Positions 1 to 7,500 are shown, counted from the stretch's first letter. The stretch is DNA of 13,320 bases from Trebonia sp. (GCA_030038035.1 JASHPP010000399.1:1-13320), one strand, 5' to 3'. Program-made: numbers and translations. The notes: a model not told the origin generated them from the sequence alone.

Positions 1-249
1 CGGCAGGTGGAGGCGCGCGGCGGCAACGGGTTCATGGAGGTTTCCGTCGCGCACGCCGCGCTGCTGCTCGCCCAGGGCGCCGGGCGGCTGCTGCGGTCGG
101 TGGACGACCGCGGCGTGGTCGCGGTGCTCGACCCGCGGCTGGTCACCAAGCGGTACGGGGGCTTCCTGCGCGCGTCGCTGCCGCCCTTCTGGCAGACCAC
201 CGACCCGCAGGTAGTGCGGGGCGCGCTGCGGCGGCTGGCGGCGAGCTGA
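1..249 (+). CDS. DinG-family ATP-dependent DNA helicase, C-terminal fragment
   Basis: Only the last 82 residues are in the window. The reading frame is open from base 1, so the true start lies upstream. The sequence shows the end of a superfamily 2 XPD/DinG-like helicase: an aromatic/glycine stretch (GGNGF), a QGAGRLLRS element that matches helicase motif VI (Q-G-x-GR-x-hR), then DRGVVAVLDPRL and YGGFLRASLP, the usual closing block of DinG-like helicases. The motif VI arginines sense the ATP gamma-phosphate in this family. The protein would unwind DNA, or R-loop or branched substrates, in the cytoplasm. Ordinary end: TGA at 247-249, followed by about 70 bp without a gene. The Fe-S cluster region and Walker motifs lie outside the window, so the exact subfamily cannot be decided. 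Confidence 0.8.
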   Translation, partial: RQVEARGGNGFMEVSVAHAALLLAQGAGRLLRSVDDRGVVAVLDPRLVTKRYGGFLRASLPPFWQTTDPQVVRGALRRLAAS

Positions 250-319
250 GTCGGTGCTGGCTACGCCACGCCGGCCAGGGCTGGCGGTGGGTGTTCTTGG
301 TGCGTTCTAATAGATACTC

Positions 320-1849
320 GTGGGGGACATGGGGGAATCAGATGTTCTTGTGGTGGGCGGCGGGCCGTCCGGGCTTTTCGCCGCCGTGGAGCTGGCACGC
401 CACGGAGTGCGCGCCCGGGTAGTGGAGCGCGAGCGCCACCCGCACCATCAGGCCCGGGCGACCGCCGTGCAGCCGGCCACGCTGGAAATCCTGCAGCAGG
501 CGGGACTCGCGCAGCGGGTGCTCGAGTCGTCGGTGCACCTGGGGTACGCGCGGATCTTCGACGCGGGCCTGGCGTGCGTGGTCGAGCTGCCGCTGGCGGG
601 GGCCGGCTGCCCCTGGGAGTTCCAGGCCAGCCTGCCGCAGTGGCAGACCGAGCAGATCCTCGCCGGCCGGCTTGCCGAACTCGGCGGCCGCGTGGAGCGC
701 GGGGTCACGGCCGTGTCGCTCACCGAGCGGTCCGACGGCGTCGTGGCGGAGCTCAAGGGGGAGGACGGAGCGGTCGGCAGCGTCGAGGCGGCCTGGGTGA
801 TCGGGGCGGGCGGCGCGCACAGCGTGACGAGGGAGTCGATGGCCGAGGAACTCGCGGGCTCCACCTACGCCGGTGTGGCGCTGGCGGCCGACGTAGGTGT
901 GTCGTGCGGGCTGCCGCGCGACGGCATGGCGCTGATCGCTTCCCCCGACGGCTACGTGCTGCTCGCGCCGCTGCCGCACGGGCGCTGGATCACGTTCGTT
1001 GGCGACCTGTCCGCGAGCGAGGCGGAGCTGCTGGCCGGCGATCGCTCGCGGGAGGCGGTCGCCACGGCGATCGGCCGGCGGATCCCTGGCACCCTGCTCA
1101 CGCTCGATGACGTCGGCTGGGCGTCCCCGTTCCAGATGCATCGGCGCCTCGTGCCGCGCCTGGCCGACACGCGGCGCTTCCTGCTTGGCGACGCCGGTCA
1201 CCTATCGAGCCCGTTCGGCGGTGAGGGCCTGAACTCCGGCCTGCACGACGCGCACAACCTGGCCTGGAAGCTCGCGCTGCAGCTGCGCGGTCGCGCCAGG
1301 CCTGGCCTGGTCGACAGCTTCGCCGCCGAGCGCTTTGCGGCCGACCGCCATGTCCTTGAGGTCTCCGACCGCCTGCACGCACTGGCGCACACGTCGGTCG
1401 AGGGCGCCAGAACCGGCTCCTTCCCTGCCCAGCCGGCGCCGGCCGAAGTGCTCGGCCTGGTCCGGGCCCGCTCCATGCTCGACGTCTCGTACGCCGACAG
1501 CCCGCTGACCGGCGAGTACTCCGCGCCCGGCGGGCCGCCGCCGCCGGCGTCCCCGGCGCCGGGCGATCGCTACCCCGACCGCACGTCGCTGAGCGGCACG
1601 CGGCACCAGCTGCTTGTGTTCGGTCCGGCCGCGGACGCTGACCTCGGCTACCTGCGCCGGCGGTGGGACGGGATCGTCGACGTCGCCTCCGCCGACGGCG
1701 ATCCCAAGCGGGCCGGACTGGCGGGTGACGGCGCCATCCTGGTCCGGCCGGACGGCTACATCGGCTTCCGCGCGGTCCCAGCCGACCACGCCGGGCTCGG
1801 CGCGGTGGACGCGCACCTCGCGTCCTACCTCGTCCCCGCCGGCGCGTAG
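320..1849 (+). CDS. FAD-dependent aromatic monooxygenase (group A flavoprotein hydroxylase)
   Basis: A 509-aa flavoprotein of the PHBH-like family that hydroxylates phenols or polyketide aromatics using NAD(P)H and O2. The N-terminal Rossmann fold has GGGPSG at residues 13-18 and an acidic residue, E36, ending the second strand for FAD ribose. The GD motif is FLLGDAGH at 287-294, followed by SSPFGGEGLNSGLHD for FAD phosphate and ribose contacts. The C-terminus has a thioredoxin-like tail with LVRPDGYIGFR, typical of polyketide hydroxylases such as PgaE/RdmE and of MhpA. The DG motif at 162-171 reads GAGGAHSVTR where the family has GADG, so its aspartate is glycine. The start is uncertain: GTG at 320 or ATG at 329, the latter placing the Rossmann strand in the usual position. 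GGGGG lies only 2 nt before the ATG. The substrate is not readable; it may be a polyketide, a phenol or an antibiotic such as rifampicin or tetracycline. Confidence 0.88.
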   Translation: MGDMGESDVLVVGGGPSGLFAAVELARHGVRARVVERERHPHHQARATAVQPATLEILQQAGLAQRVLESSVHLGYARIFDAGLACVVELPLAGAGCPWEFQASLPQWQTEQILAGRLAELGGRVERGVTAVSLTERSDGVVAELKGEDGAVGSVEAAWVIGAGGAHSVTRESMAEELAGSTYAGVALAADVGVSCGLPRDGMALIASPDGYVLLAPLPHGRWITFVGDLSASEAELLAGDRSREAVATAIGRRIPGTLLTLDDVGWASPFQMHRRLVPRLADTRRFLLGDAGHLSSPFGGEGLNSGLHDAHNLAWKLALQLRGRARPGLVDSFAAERFAADRHVLEVSDRLHALAHTSVEGARTGSFPAQPAPAEVLGLVRARSMLDVSYADSPLTGEYSAPGGPPPPASPAPGDRYPDRTSLSGTRHQLLVFGPAADADLGYLRRRWDGIVDVASADGDPKRAGLAGDGAILVRPDGYIGFRAVPADHAGLGAVDAHLASYLVPAGA

Positions 1850-1877
1850 CCGGGGCACGCCGGGCCGCGTCGCTCGG

Positions 1878-1907
1878 CGGGGCCGGTCAGCGGGGCCGGT
1901 CAGCGGG
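1878..1907. repeat. 13-bp tandem repeat spanning the esterase stop codon
   Basis: The unit CGGGGCCGGTCAG occurs twice head to tail at 1878-1890 and 1891-1903, and a third partial copy (CGGG) begins at 1904. The second copy holds the minus-strand TGA of the carboxylesterase (1900-1902). The repeat fills much of the 50-bp gap between the convergent monooxygenase and esterase genes. It looks like a slippage-type duplication. It is not a clear terminator, since no strong inverted repeat is visible here. Confidence 0.8.
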
Positions 1908-3408
1908 CCAGGTCCAGGGCGTCGAACCGGTGGCGTTCCCACAGGTGCATCGACGCATCTTCTGGATACGGCGCGACGTCGGGCTGCAGGTCGTAGACCC
2001 GGGTCGTCCGGCGCTCGGTCCCGTACACCGGCCAGCCCGGGTCGCCGGAGTTCGCGAAGCTGAGCCACTCGCTGCGCATCAGGTCGCCGACCGCGACAAA
2101 GTCCGGCGGCGGCTGCTCGCCGGTCAGCAGGGCGCCGATGCCCTGCCCCGCCGAGCCGAACACCAGCGGCACGTCGAGCGCGTGGCATGCGCCGAACATG
2201 CCCTGGCCGGCGGGCGCTTCGGCGCGCAGCTCATACAGGAACGTCCTGCCACCCGAGGCCGCGTGCGCCTGCGCGAGGTGCAGCGTCGGCATCCGGAACA
2301 GCCAGTCGGAGAAGACCAGCTCGAACAGCCGGCCCGCGTCCGCCTCCGGGTACGACTTGCGGTACCCCGCGGGTCCGTCCGGGGCCGGCGCGAAGCTGTT
2401 CAGGACGGTGGCCGCGTCTTCTTCGGTGATCGTGCCGAGCCGCCCGGACATCGCGATGAACAGCCGGTACTCGTCGCGGTTGTGGCCGGTGAGCAGTTCG
2501 ACCTCGCTGCCGGCGCCGGACAGCAGCGCCCGCCAGGGCGCGCGGGGCAGCACCTCACCGTCGACGACGGGGGAGAACGGGGTGTCGGTGAGGTTCACCG
2601 CGCCCCACTGGGGAAACTGCCTCATCCGGCCGGTGACCGCCATCTGCGCGTCGACCAGGAGCGTCGGCGGCGCCGCGCTGAGCGCCTCATAGGTGGCGGG
2701 GACCGCGGCCGCGGCCGCGATCGCCCGGGTTATGTCGGCGCTCAGCTCGGGGGTGAACACCGTCCCCGGCACGCTCTGCGCGATCGCCCTCGTGAACAGG
2801 CCGCGGGCGCTGTCCATCGCGAGCAGCGCCGAGATCGCGCCCGCCCCCGCCGACTCGCCGAACACGGTGACGTTCGCCGGGTCGCCGCCGAACCGGTCAA
2901 TGTTGTCGCGCACCCAGCGCAGCGCGGCCACCAGGTCGAGCAGTCCCCGGTTGGCCGGCGCGCCAGGGATCTGCGCGAACCCCTCCATGCCGAGCCGGTA
3001 GTTGCAGGACACGAAGACCGTGCCGGCGCCCGCGAACTTGCCGCCGTCGTAGCCGGGATCGGCCGCCGAGCCGAACAGGTACGCGCCGCCGTGGATCCAG
3101 ACCATCACAGGCAGCGTCCTCGCCGCGGGGTCGGGGGTCCAGACGTTCACGGTGAGCCACTCGTCGCTGTCGGTCTCCGCCGGCGGGGCGGCCGGCGACC
3201 CGGGGAACCGCGCCTGTGGCGCCGGCGGGCCGAAGGCCGTGGCGTCGCGCACGGCCTCCCATGGCTCCGGCGCCTGGGGCGCGCGGAACCTGAGCGCGCC
3301 AAGCGGCGGCTTCGCGAACGGGATGCCGCGGAACACGGCTATTCCGTCCTCGACGCTCCCGCGGATCCGGCCGGCAGTGGTGCGAACCTCAGGATCGGCT
3401 GGGCCCAT
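1900..3408 (-). CDS. Type-B carboxylesterase (alpha/beta hydrolase, COesterase family)
   Basis: A 502-aa serine esterase of the carboxylesterase/cholinesterase family, hydrolysing carboxylic esters. Visible landmarks are the family entry motif FRGIPFAKPP (26-35), the oxyanion-hole HGGAY (106-110), the nucleophile elbow FGESAGAG with Ser186, a probable acid in HNRDEYRLF (Glu313) and the catalytic His409 in MFGACHALDVPLVFG. The length is normal for bacterial para-nitrobenzyl-esterase-like enzymes. There is no obvious signal peptide, so it is probably cytoplasmic. The ATG at 3408 is supported by a strong GGGAGGT ribosome site about 7 nt upstream. The deazaflavin-type reductase gene ends 42 nt upstream on the same strand, so the two may form an operon. 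The gene converges on the FAD monooxygenase with a 50-bp gap. A shared role in modifying ester-bearing aromatic compounds is possible but only inferred from proximity. Confidence 0.93.
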   Translation of the reverse strand: MGPADPEVRTTAGRIRGSVEDGIAVFRGIPFAKPPLGALRFRAPQAPEPWEAVRDATAFGPPAPQARFPGSPAAPPAETDSDEWLTVNVWTPDPAARTLPVMVWIHGGAYLFGSAADPGYDGGKFAGAGTVFVSCNYRLGMEGFAQIPGAPANRGLLDLVAALRWVRDNIDRFGGDPANVTVFGESAGAGAISALLAMDSARGLFTRAIAQSVPGTVFTPELSADITRAIAAAAAVPATYEALSAAPPTLLVDAQMAVTGRMRQFPQWGAVNLTDTPFSPVVDGEVLPRAPWRALLSGAGSEVELLTGHNRDEYRLFIAMSGRLGTITEEDAATVLNSFAPAPDGPAGYRKSYPEADAGRLFELVFSDWLFRMPTLHLAQAHAASGGRTFLYELRAEAPAGQGMFGACHALDVPLVFGSAGQGIGALLTGEQPPPDFVAVGDLMRSEWLSFANSGDPGWPVYGTERRTTRVYDLQPDVAPYPEDASMHLWERHRFDALDLAR

Positions 3409-3450
3409 GGACCGACCTCCCGCTACGTCGACGGAGCGTTCGTTCAGGTG

Positions 3451-3870
3451 TTATTTAACAGGATCGAGAACGACGACGGGAATCGTGCGGGGGGCTGCTT
3501 TGGTCGCGTACTGCGCGAAATGCGGGGCGCGCCGCGTCTGCCTTTCCCAGATCACGTCCCGCTCGGCGGGCTGCGCCAGGCGCGCGGTCACGGGAATGGT
3601 CTCGGTGCCGACCTCGACGGACGTGTCCGGGTGCGCGAGCAGGTTGTGGTACCAGGCGGGGTTCTCCTGGGCACCCGCCTTCGAGGCGAAGACCGCGAAG
3701 CCCTCCCCCACCCGCAGGTAAGCGAGCGGACTCACCCGCGCGGTCCCCGTGCGTGCCCCGGTATGGTGCAGGAGCAGGATGTCCGCGCCGGCGAACGGAC
3801 CGCCCACCGTGCCGCCGTTCGCCCGGAACTCCGCGATGATCTTGCCGTTGAAGTCAGTGGGCTCCGTCAT
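3451..3870 (-). CDS. Deazaflavin (F420)-dependent nitroreductase/quinone reductase family protein (Ddn-like, DUF385)
   Basis: A small protein of 139 aa from the ATG at 3870, matching the split beta-barrel Ddn/Rv3547 family. Landmarks in order are EFRANGGTVGG near the N-terminus, LLLHHTGARTGTARVSPLAYL (the G-R/K-T/S-G phosphate and cofactor-binding stretch), FASKAGAQENPAWYHNL (the Ser-Lys-Gly-Ala and W-Y-x-N-L signatures) and a closing aromatic and acidic segment with WERQTRRAPHF. Members use reduced F420 to reduce quinones or nitro compounds near the membrane. Start choice: ATG codons at 3897, 3876 and 3870 are all in frame and none has a clear ribosome site. A TAAACT box 7 nt before 3870 favours a leaderless message from there. 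Stop is TAA at 3451-3453. It probably shares a transcript with the downstream esterase. Confidence 0.85.
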   Translation of the reverse strand: MTEPTDFNGKIIAEFRANGGTVGGPFAGADILLLHHTGARTGTARVSPLAYLRVGEGFAVFASKAGAQENPAWYHNLLAHPDTSVEVGTETIPVTARLAQPAERDVIWERQTRRAPHFAQYATKAAPRTIPVVVLDPVK

Positions 3871-3905
3871 GGCCATTAGTTTAGGAAACAAAACCATGAA
3901 GTCAC
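3871..3905 (-). promoter_or_regulatory. Candidate leaderless promoter for the deazaflavin-dependent reductase
   Basis: Read on the minus strand, GTGACT (3905-3900) is followed after 16 nt by TAAACT (3883-3878), a TANNNT -10 box, and then by 7 nt to the ATG at 3870. That geometry fits an actinobacterial leaderless transcript. The -35 box lies inside the first codons of the divergent pentapeptide gene. Assigned by eye from consensus only. Confidence 0.4.
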
Positions 3906-4567
3906 CGCGCAGCCTCGCGGACCTGCCCTTCGCGGCGGCATTGCGGCCGTTCGCCGGCGTGCTCGAGCTTGATGAGGATTACGACCGGGTCCTGTTCAAC
4001 GATTCGGCGTTCGCCGACGCCGCGGCGGGCGGGTCCCGGTTCGCCGAGTCGGCCTTCACCGGCGTGACCTTCGACGGCGGACGGGCACGGCGGGCACGGC
4101 TGTCGCAGGTGTGGGTGTCCGAGTCGCGGTTCGTGGCCTTCGACCTGGCCGAGTCCGCGCTGGTTGACGTCTGGTTCAGCGGCTGCGTGCTGGCAGGCGT
4201 GCAGGCGTTCGCGCTGACCGCCAGGCGGCTGACATTCCGCGACTGCAAGCTGGACTCGGTGAACTTCCGCGATAGTTCGCTGACCGACGTGCTTTTCGAC
4301 GGCTGCGTGCTGCGCGACGCCGACTTCGGCGGCGCCCGGCTCACCCGGGTACGGTTCCCTGGCTGCACGTTGCGCGGCGCCGATTTCACGAAGGCGTCGT
4401 GCACGGACGTCGACCTGCGCGGCGCGGCGCTGGGCGGCGCGGCGGGCGAGGCCGGCATCCGGGCGGGCTTCGACGCGCTGGGCGGTGCCCGCATCGACGC
4501 CCTGCAGCTCATCACGCTCGCCCCGTTCCTCGCCCGTCACCTGGGCATCATCGTCGAGGACGCCTAG
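3896..4567 (+). CDS. Pentapeptide-repeat protein (Qnr/MfpA-like architecture)
   Basis: A 223-aa protein. From about residue 32 to 180 it repeats the five-residue pattern of the right-handed quadrilateral beta-helix, with central Leu/Phe every fifth position (for example DCKLDSVNF, DSSLTDVLF, GCVLRDADF, GARLTRVRF, GCTLRGADF). A less regular stretch near residues 100-112 may be a loop or coil break. The C-terminus (about 199-220, ARIDALQLITLAPFLARHLG) looks like the helical dimerisation cap seen in DNA-mimicking Qnr/MfpA proteins, which bind gyrase. Gyrase protection is therefore plausible but unproven, since many pentapeptide proteins have other roles. The ATG at 3896 has an AGGAAA ribosome site about 7 nt upstream. 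The gene diverges from the deazaflavin-dependent reductase with only about 25 nt between start codons, and it converges on murD2 across a 204-bp gap. Confidence 0.88.
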   Translation: MKSPRSLADLPFAAALRPFAGVLELDEDYDRVLFNDSAFADAAAGGSRFAESAFTGVTFDGGRARRARLSQVWVSESRFVAFDLAESALVDVWFSGCVLAGVQAFALTARRLTFRDCKLDSVNFRDSSLTDVLFDGCVLRDADFGGARLTRVRFPGCTLRGADFTKASCTDVDLRGAALGGAAGEAGIRAGFDALGGARIDALQLITLAPFLARHLGIIVEDA

Positions 4568-4637
4568 CCACCCAGACAGGCGCGGGCATAGCCGAGCGGG
4601 CAACGGGAAAGATCCTCCGCCCCCCGGCCTCGTCGGG

Positions 4638-4649
4638 CAATCGCGATTG
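4638..4649. promoter_or_regulatory. Perfect 12-bp palindrome CAATCGCGATTG
   Basis: This self-complementary 12-mer stands alone in the 204-bp gap (4568-4771) between the convergent pentapeptide and murD2 genes. It is A/T-richer at its flanks than the surrounding DNA. It could be a binding site for a dimeric regulator or chance. The gap also holds a weak GCCGG-N7-CCGGC hairpin (4670-4686) that might end transcription. No gene is visible in the gap. Confidence 0.35.
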
Positions 4650-4771
4650 TCCGTTCCGCGCGGTTCCAGGCCGGTACGATCCCGGCGGCTATTGGCGGCG
4701 GGGCCAGCACGCGCGGCAACCTCAAGCGGGACTGACTACCGCAATCCGGGCAAATCGCTCGCGGAGGGTCG

Positions 4772-6127
4772 TTACGGCGTGCGGGCGCAGGCGCGCATCG
4801 CGCTGGCGAAAGCCTCGGCGCGGTCGCGGTAGTCGCGGAAGCGGCCGAAGCTCGGCGCGGCCGGGGAGAGCAGCACGATGCCGTCCGGGCGAGCCCAGCC
4901 GTACCCCGCGGCCACGGCGGCGTCCAGGTCGGGGCAGTCGGTCACGCCGGCCACCCTGTCGCCTGATCGGCCGTCCAGTGCCTTTTCGATCTCCGCGCGG
5001 ATGCGCGGTCCGCTGTCGGGCAGCGTCAGGACGTACGTCTGGGCAGTCCGCCCGGCAAGTACCTCCGCGAGCGGCGTGTAGTCGATGCCGCGGTCCTCGC
5101 CGCCCACGATCAGCGCCACCCGGCGGCCTGGAAACGCCTCGAGCGCGGCGGCCGTCGGCAGGACGTTGGTAGAAAGGCTGTCGTCAACAAACGTCACCCC
5201 CGCGAGGTCGCCGATGATCTGCAGGCGGCTTTGCAACGGGAGGTATCCCTGCGCCGCACCGCGCAGGGCGTCGTCGTTTGCGGCCTCGGGAACGCCGAGA
5301 GCCACCAGGCACCGCCGCGCGATCAGCGCGTTACGCCGGTTGTGCGCGCCGAGCAGCCCTAGCGGATCCATCCAGGTGGCGCCGGGTTCATCCGTCGCGC
5401 ATACCCACTCCACCCGGGGCCCGAGCTGGCCTGCGCGCTCGCGGATCAGGGCGGCGTCGCCGTTGGCGACCGTCAGGTCCGCGCCGGGCTGCGAGCACAC
5501 GGACAGCTTGTCGTCGTAATACCGGTCGACGCCGCCGTGCCAGGGCAGGTGATCAGGGTTGAGCGACGTCACGGCGACGACCGGCGGCGAGCAGGCAAGG
5601 TCGGTCGCCTGATAGCTGGAGACCTCGATCACCCAGTAATCCCACGGCCCGGCGGATGCCTGCGGATCGTATGGGGGCGAGCCGAGGTTCCCGCCCATCA
5701 TGCACGGGTACCCGAGTCCGTTCAGCAGGTGGCCGGCCACCGACGTCACAGTGCTCTTGCCCTTGGTACCGGTGACGCAGACGATCTTCTCGAGCGGGGC
5801 CTCCTGCAGCCAGAGCCCCAGTCCGCCCACCACGGGGATGCCGCGCTCGGCAAGGGCGGCCACCTCGGGACGGTAGCGGCTGATCCCCGGTGTCTTGACC
5901 ACGACGTCACAGCCGCACAGTGCCGCGAGGCCATCCCCGCCAGTCGCCAGCAGCGGCAGTCCATCGATGAGATCCGCGCCCGGCTTGTCGTCGACGAGCA
6001 CAGGTTCGATGCCCATCGAGCGAAGCTTGCGGAGGTTGGCCATGCCCTCGCGGCCGAGGCCCCAGACGCCGGCCCGCGCGCCGCGCAGGTCCGACCAGGC
6101 GAGCTTCGGACGTCCCGTCGTCGTCAT
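4772..6127 (-). CDS. murD2: UDP-N-acetylmuramoyl-L-alanine--L-glutamate ligase (MurD2 type)
   Basis: A 451-aa Mur ligase. The N-terminal Rossmann-like domain has VWGLGREG near residue 21. The ATP P-loop is VTGTKGKST (118-126). The Mur core follows: EVSSYQ (168-173), NPDHLPWHGG (190-199) and a lysine in YYDDKLS that fits the carbamylated-lysine site. GAHNRRNALIA and DDSLSTN mark the hinge and C-terminal domain, and VLLSPAAPSFGRF the closing MurD block. It joins glutamate to UDP-MurNAc-L-Ala in the cytoplasm. Ordinary MurD uses D-Glu. The adjacent, overlapping murL gene argues that this is MurD2, which adds L-Glu. The ATG at 6127 overlaps the murL TGA as ATGA, giving translational coupling and fixing the start. 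An open frame extends further upstream but lies inside murL. Stereospecificity is inferred from context, since sequence alone does not separate MurD from MurD2 by eye. Confidence 0.88.
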   Translation of the reverse strand: MTTTGRPKLAWSDLRGARAGVWGLGREGMANLRKLRSMGIEPVLVDDKPGADLIDGLPLLATGGDGLAALCGCDVVVKTPGISRYRPEVAALAERGIPVVGGLGLWLQEAPLEKIVCVTGTKGKSTVTSVAGHLLNGLGYPCMMGGNLGSPPYDPQASAGPWDYWVIEVSSYQATDLACSPPVVAVTSLNPDHLPWHGGVDRYYDDKLSVCSQPGADLTVANGDAALIRERAGQLGPRVEWVCATDEPGATWMDPLGLLGAHNRRNALIARRCLVALGVPEAANDDALRGAAQGYLPLQSRLQIIGDLAGVTFVDDSLSTNVLPTAAALEAFPGRRVALIVGGEDRGIDYTPLAEVLAGRTAQTYVLTLPDSGPRIRAEIEKALDGRSGDRVAGVTDCPDLDAAVAAGYGWARPDGIVLLSPAAPSFGRFRDYRDRAEAFASAMRACARTP

Positions 6128-7500
6128 GCCAGCAGGTCCTCGGGGCTGAAGGCGGCGGGGATGAAGTGGGCGCCGACTGGACGCAGCATGGCCGCCGACG
6201 CGGCGGGCGATGGAGCGTCCGGCAGGGCCGCCACCTCGGCCGCGAGCTCCTGCAACAGCTTGCAGTCGGCCCGGTCGGCACGCCGCGCGGCGAGCAGGGC
6301 TGCCGCGCGGCACTCGCCGATCTCACCGACACACTCGAAGGGCTTATCGCCCGCGGACGTGCCGAGCAACGCGCGGAACCTGTCCGCCTGCGCAGGATCT
6401 GCCAGCGGCTCACGACTGCCGGGGGCGGGCGGCAGGTCTCCGCCGGCGAAGATCTTCTCCAGTTCGGCGACCGGCAGGAACGGCGCGAGGATCAGGTCGA
6501 TGAAGCAGCACTTGTCGCAGTGCCCGCACCAGTGGTCAAGGCGCAGCGTCGTGTCGATATGGAAGGCCCTGTTACAGCTGCGGAACGTGTCGTGGTAGCG
6601 CTTCAGGCCGGCGAACTTCCGCGCGACCCACAACTCCGTGCGGGGCCGGAGCAGCGAAAAGTACTCGGGAAGTCCCGCGCCGGCCGCCGCGAGCACCCGG
6701 CGGAATCCCGCTTCGAACGACTCGCTCTTGGAGTACTGGTGGTTAATCGGGCGGCCGCGATCTTCGAGCGTGGGAATGGACGCCGACCACTCGTTGGACA
6801 TCACCACGGCGTCCCGGCCCGCAAGCACGGCCGCCAGGACAGCGACGGCGGAGAGGATCCCCGTCACCGGCACGTGCCCGTTGAGGAAACCGAGCTCCTT
6901 CGAGCGAAGCAGCTGCGGATCGATCTCGCGATCGGCCCGGATAACCGGCAAGCCGGTGACCGCCGCGGGGCGTTCGATGGCCGCGAACCTGTCCCCCGGC
7001 CTGCTCACGACGAACAGGGCGGCGTCGGCGCGCTGGCGGACCTGCTCCACAGTGACGATCGAGTCGATACCGCCGCCGAACGGCACGAGTGCCCGCAGCT
7101 GCCCACCGCCACCCGCCGACTCCGGCGCCGCGACCGCGGCGACCGGGCCCTCGACGCGCAGCGACGTCAGGTCGATCCTGTTCTGGAAGCCGAACTCGCC
7201 AAGGCCCTGCAGGTAGTACTCGCGCAGGAAGCCGCGTTCGGTGTCGGTGACCGCGGTCTCGCCGAGGTCGATGACGGGCGGGGCGGCCGTCTTGTAGTAG
7301 GAGACGCCCGCGAGCAGGAACACCAGGCGGCCGGCCGCCCGCGCGGCCGGGGAGTTCCATCGGCCGGCCGGGGTCAGCGCGAACCGTTCCTCGAACCCCC
7401 GCCCGTCGACGCTGTAGCGGCAGGAGAGCAGGCCCGCCGCCTCGTCGACCAGGTAAGACTCGTAGCGGAAGACGTCTCCGCGGCGAGCTGAGTCGTCCAC
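6124..7500 (-). CDS. murL: UDP-N-acetyl-alpha-D-muramoyl-L-alanyl-L-glutamate epimerase MurL
   Basis: A 458-aa cytoplasmic enzyme that inverts the terminal L-Glu of UDP-MurNAc-L-Ala-L-Glu to D-Glu, supplying D-Glu-containing precursor without the MurI racemase. Family landmarks are FRYESYLVD near the N-terminus, FLLAGVSYYKTAAPP (61-75), YYLQGLGEFGFQNRIDL (95-111), a PP-loop-like VPFGGGIDSIVTVE (139-152), NGHVPVTGILSAVA (207-220), SNEWSASIPTLEDRG (235-249) with NHQYSKSESFE just after, and a cysteine cluster HWCGHCDKCCF (323-333). The PP-loop fits an ATP-dependent mechanism that activates the substrate. The GTG start at 7500 shares one base with the TAG stop of pgeF (TAGTG), and the end overlaps murD2 as ATGA, so the three genes are tightly coupled. 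An open frame runs upstream of the GTG but lies inside pgeF. Confidence 0.9.
   Translation of the reverse strand: MDDSARRGDVFRYESYLVDEAAGLLSCRYSVDGRGFEERFALTPAGRWNSPAARAAGRLVFLLAGVSYYKTAAPPVIDLGETAVTDTERGFLREYYLQGLGEFGFQNRIDLTSLRVEGPVAAVAAPESAGGGGQLRALVPFGGGIDSIVTVEQVRQRADAALFVVSRPGDRFAAIERPAAVTGLPVIRADREIDPQLLRSKELGFLNGHVPVTGILSAVAVLAAVLAGRDAVVMSNEWSASIPTLEDRGRPINHQYSKSESFEAGFRRVLAAAGAGLPEYFSLLRPRTELWVARKFAGLKRYHDTFRSCNRAFHIDTTLRLDHWCGHCDKCCFIDLILAPFLPVAELEKIFAGGDLPPAPGSREPLADPAQADRFRALLGTSAGDKPFECVGEIGECRAAALLAARRADRADCKLLQELAAEVAALPDAPSPAASAAMLRPVGAHFIPAAFSPEDLLA

Noticed and set aside
271..290. Possible terminator GCCAG-GG-CTGGC after the helicase gene
   Set aside because: The loop is only 2 nt, the outer bases mismatch and there is no U-tract; too weak to annotate.
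1930..3879. Long plus-strand open frame (649 codons) opposite the esterase and reductase genes
   Set aside because: It is rich in Arg, Gly and Ala, has no recognisable motif, and mirrors a well-supported esterase with catalytic motifs. It is a high-GC shadow frame.
4586..4680. tRNA-like fragments (AGCCGAGCGGGCAACGGG like a D-arm, GGTTCCAGGCC like a T-arm)
   Set aside because: The T-loop lacks the TTCRA core, no acceptor stem pairs across the ends, and no anticodon arm is evident.
4653..4680. Possible promoter with TACGAT as -10 in the convergent gap
   Set aside because: The -35 match is poor with a short spacer, and there is no gene downstream in that direction.
6128..6313. N-terminal extension of murD2 upstream of ATG 6127
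   Set aside because: The extension lies within murL coding sequence and reads as low-complexity Arg/Gly/Pro. The ATGA overlap and the normal MurD N-terminus favour 6127.
6166..7491. Plus-strand open frame of 441 codons opposite murL
   Set aside because: Its composition is typical of an antisense frame, it shows no domain signatures, and the minus-strand MurL reading is convincing over its whole length.
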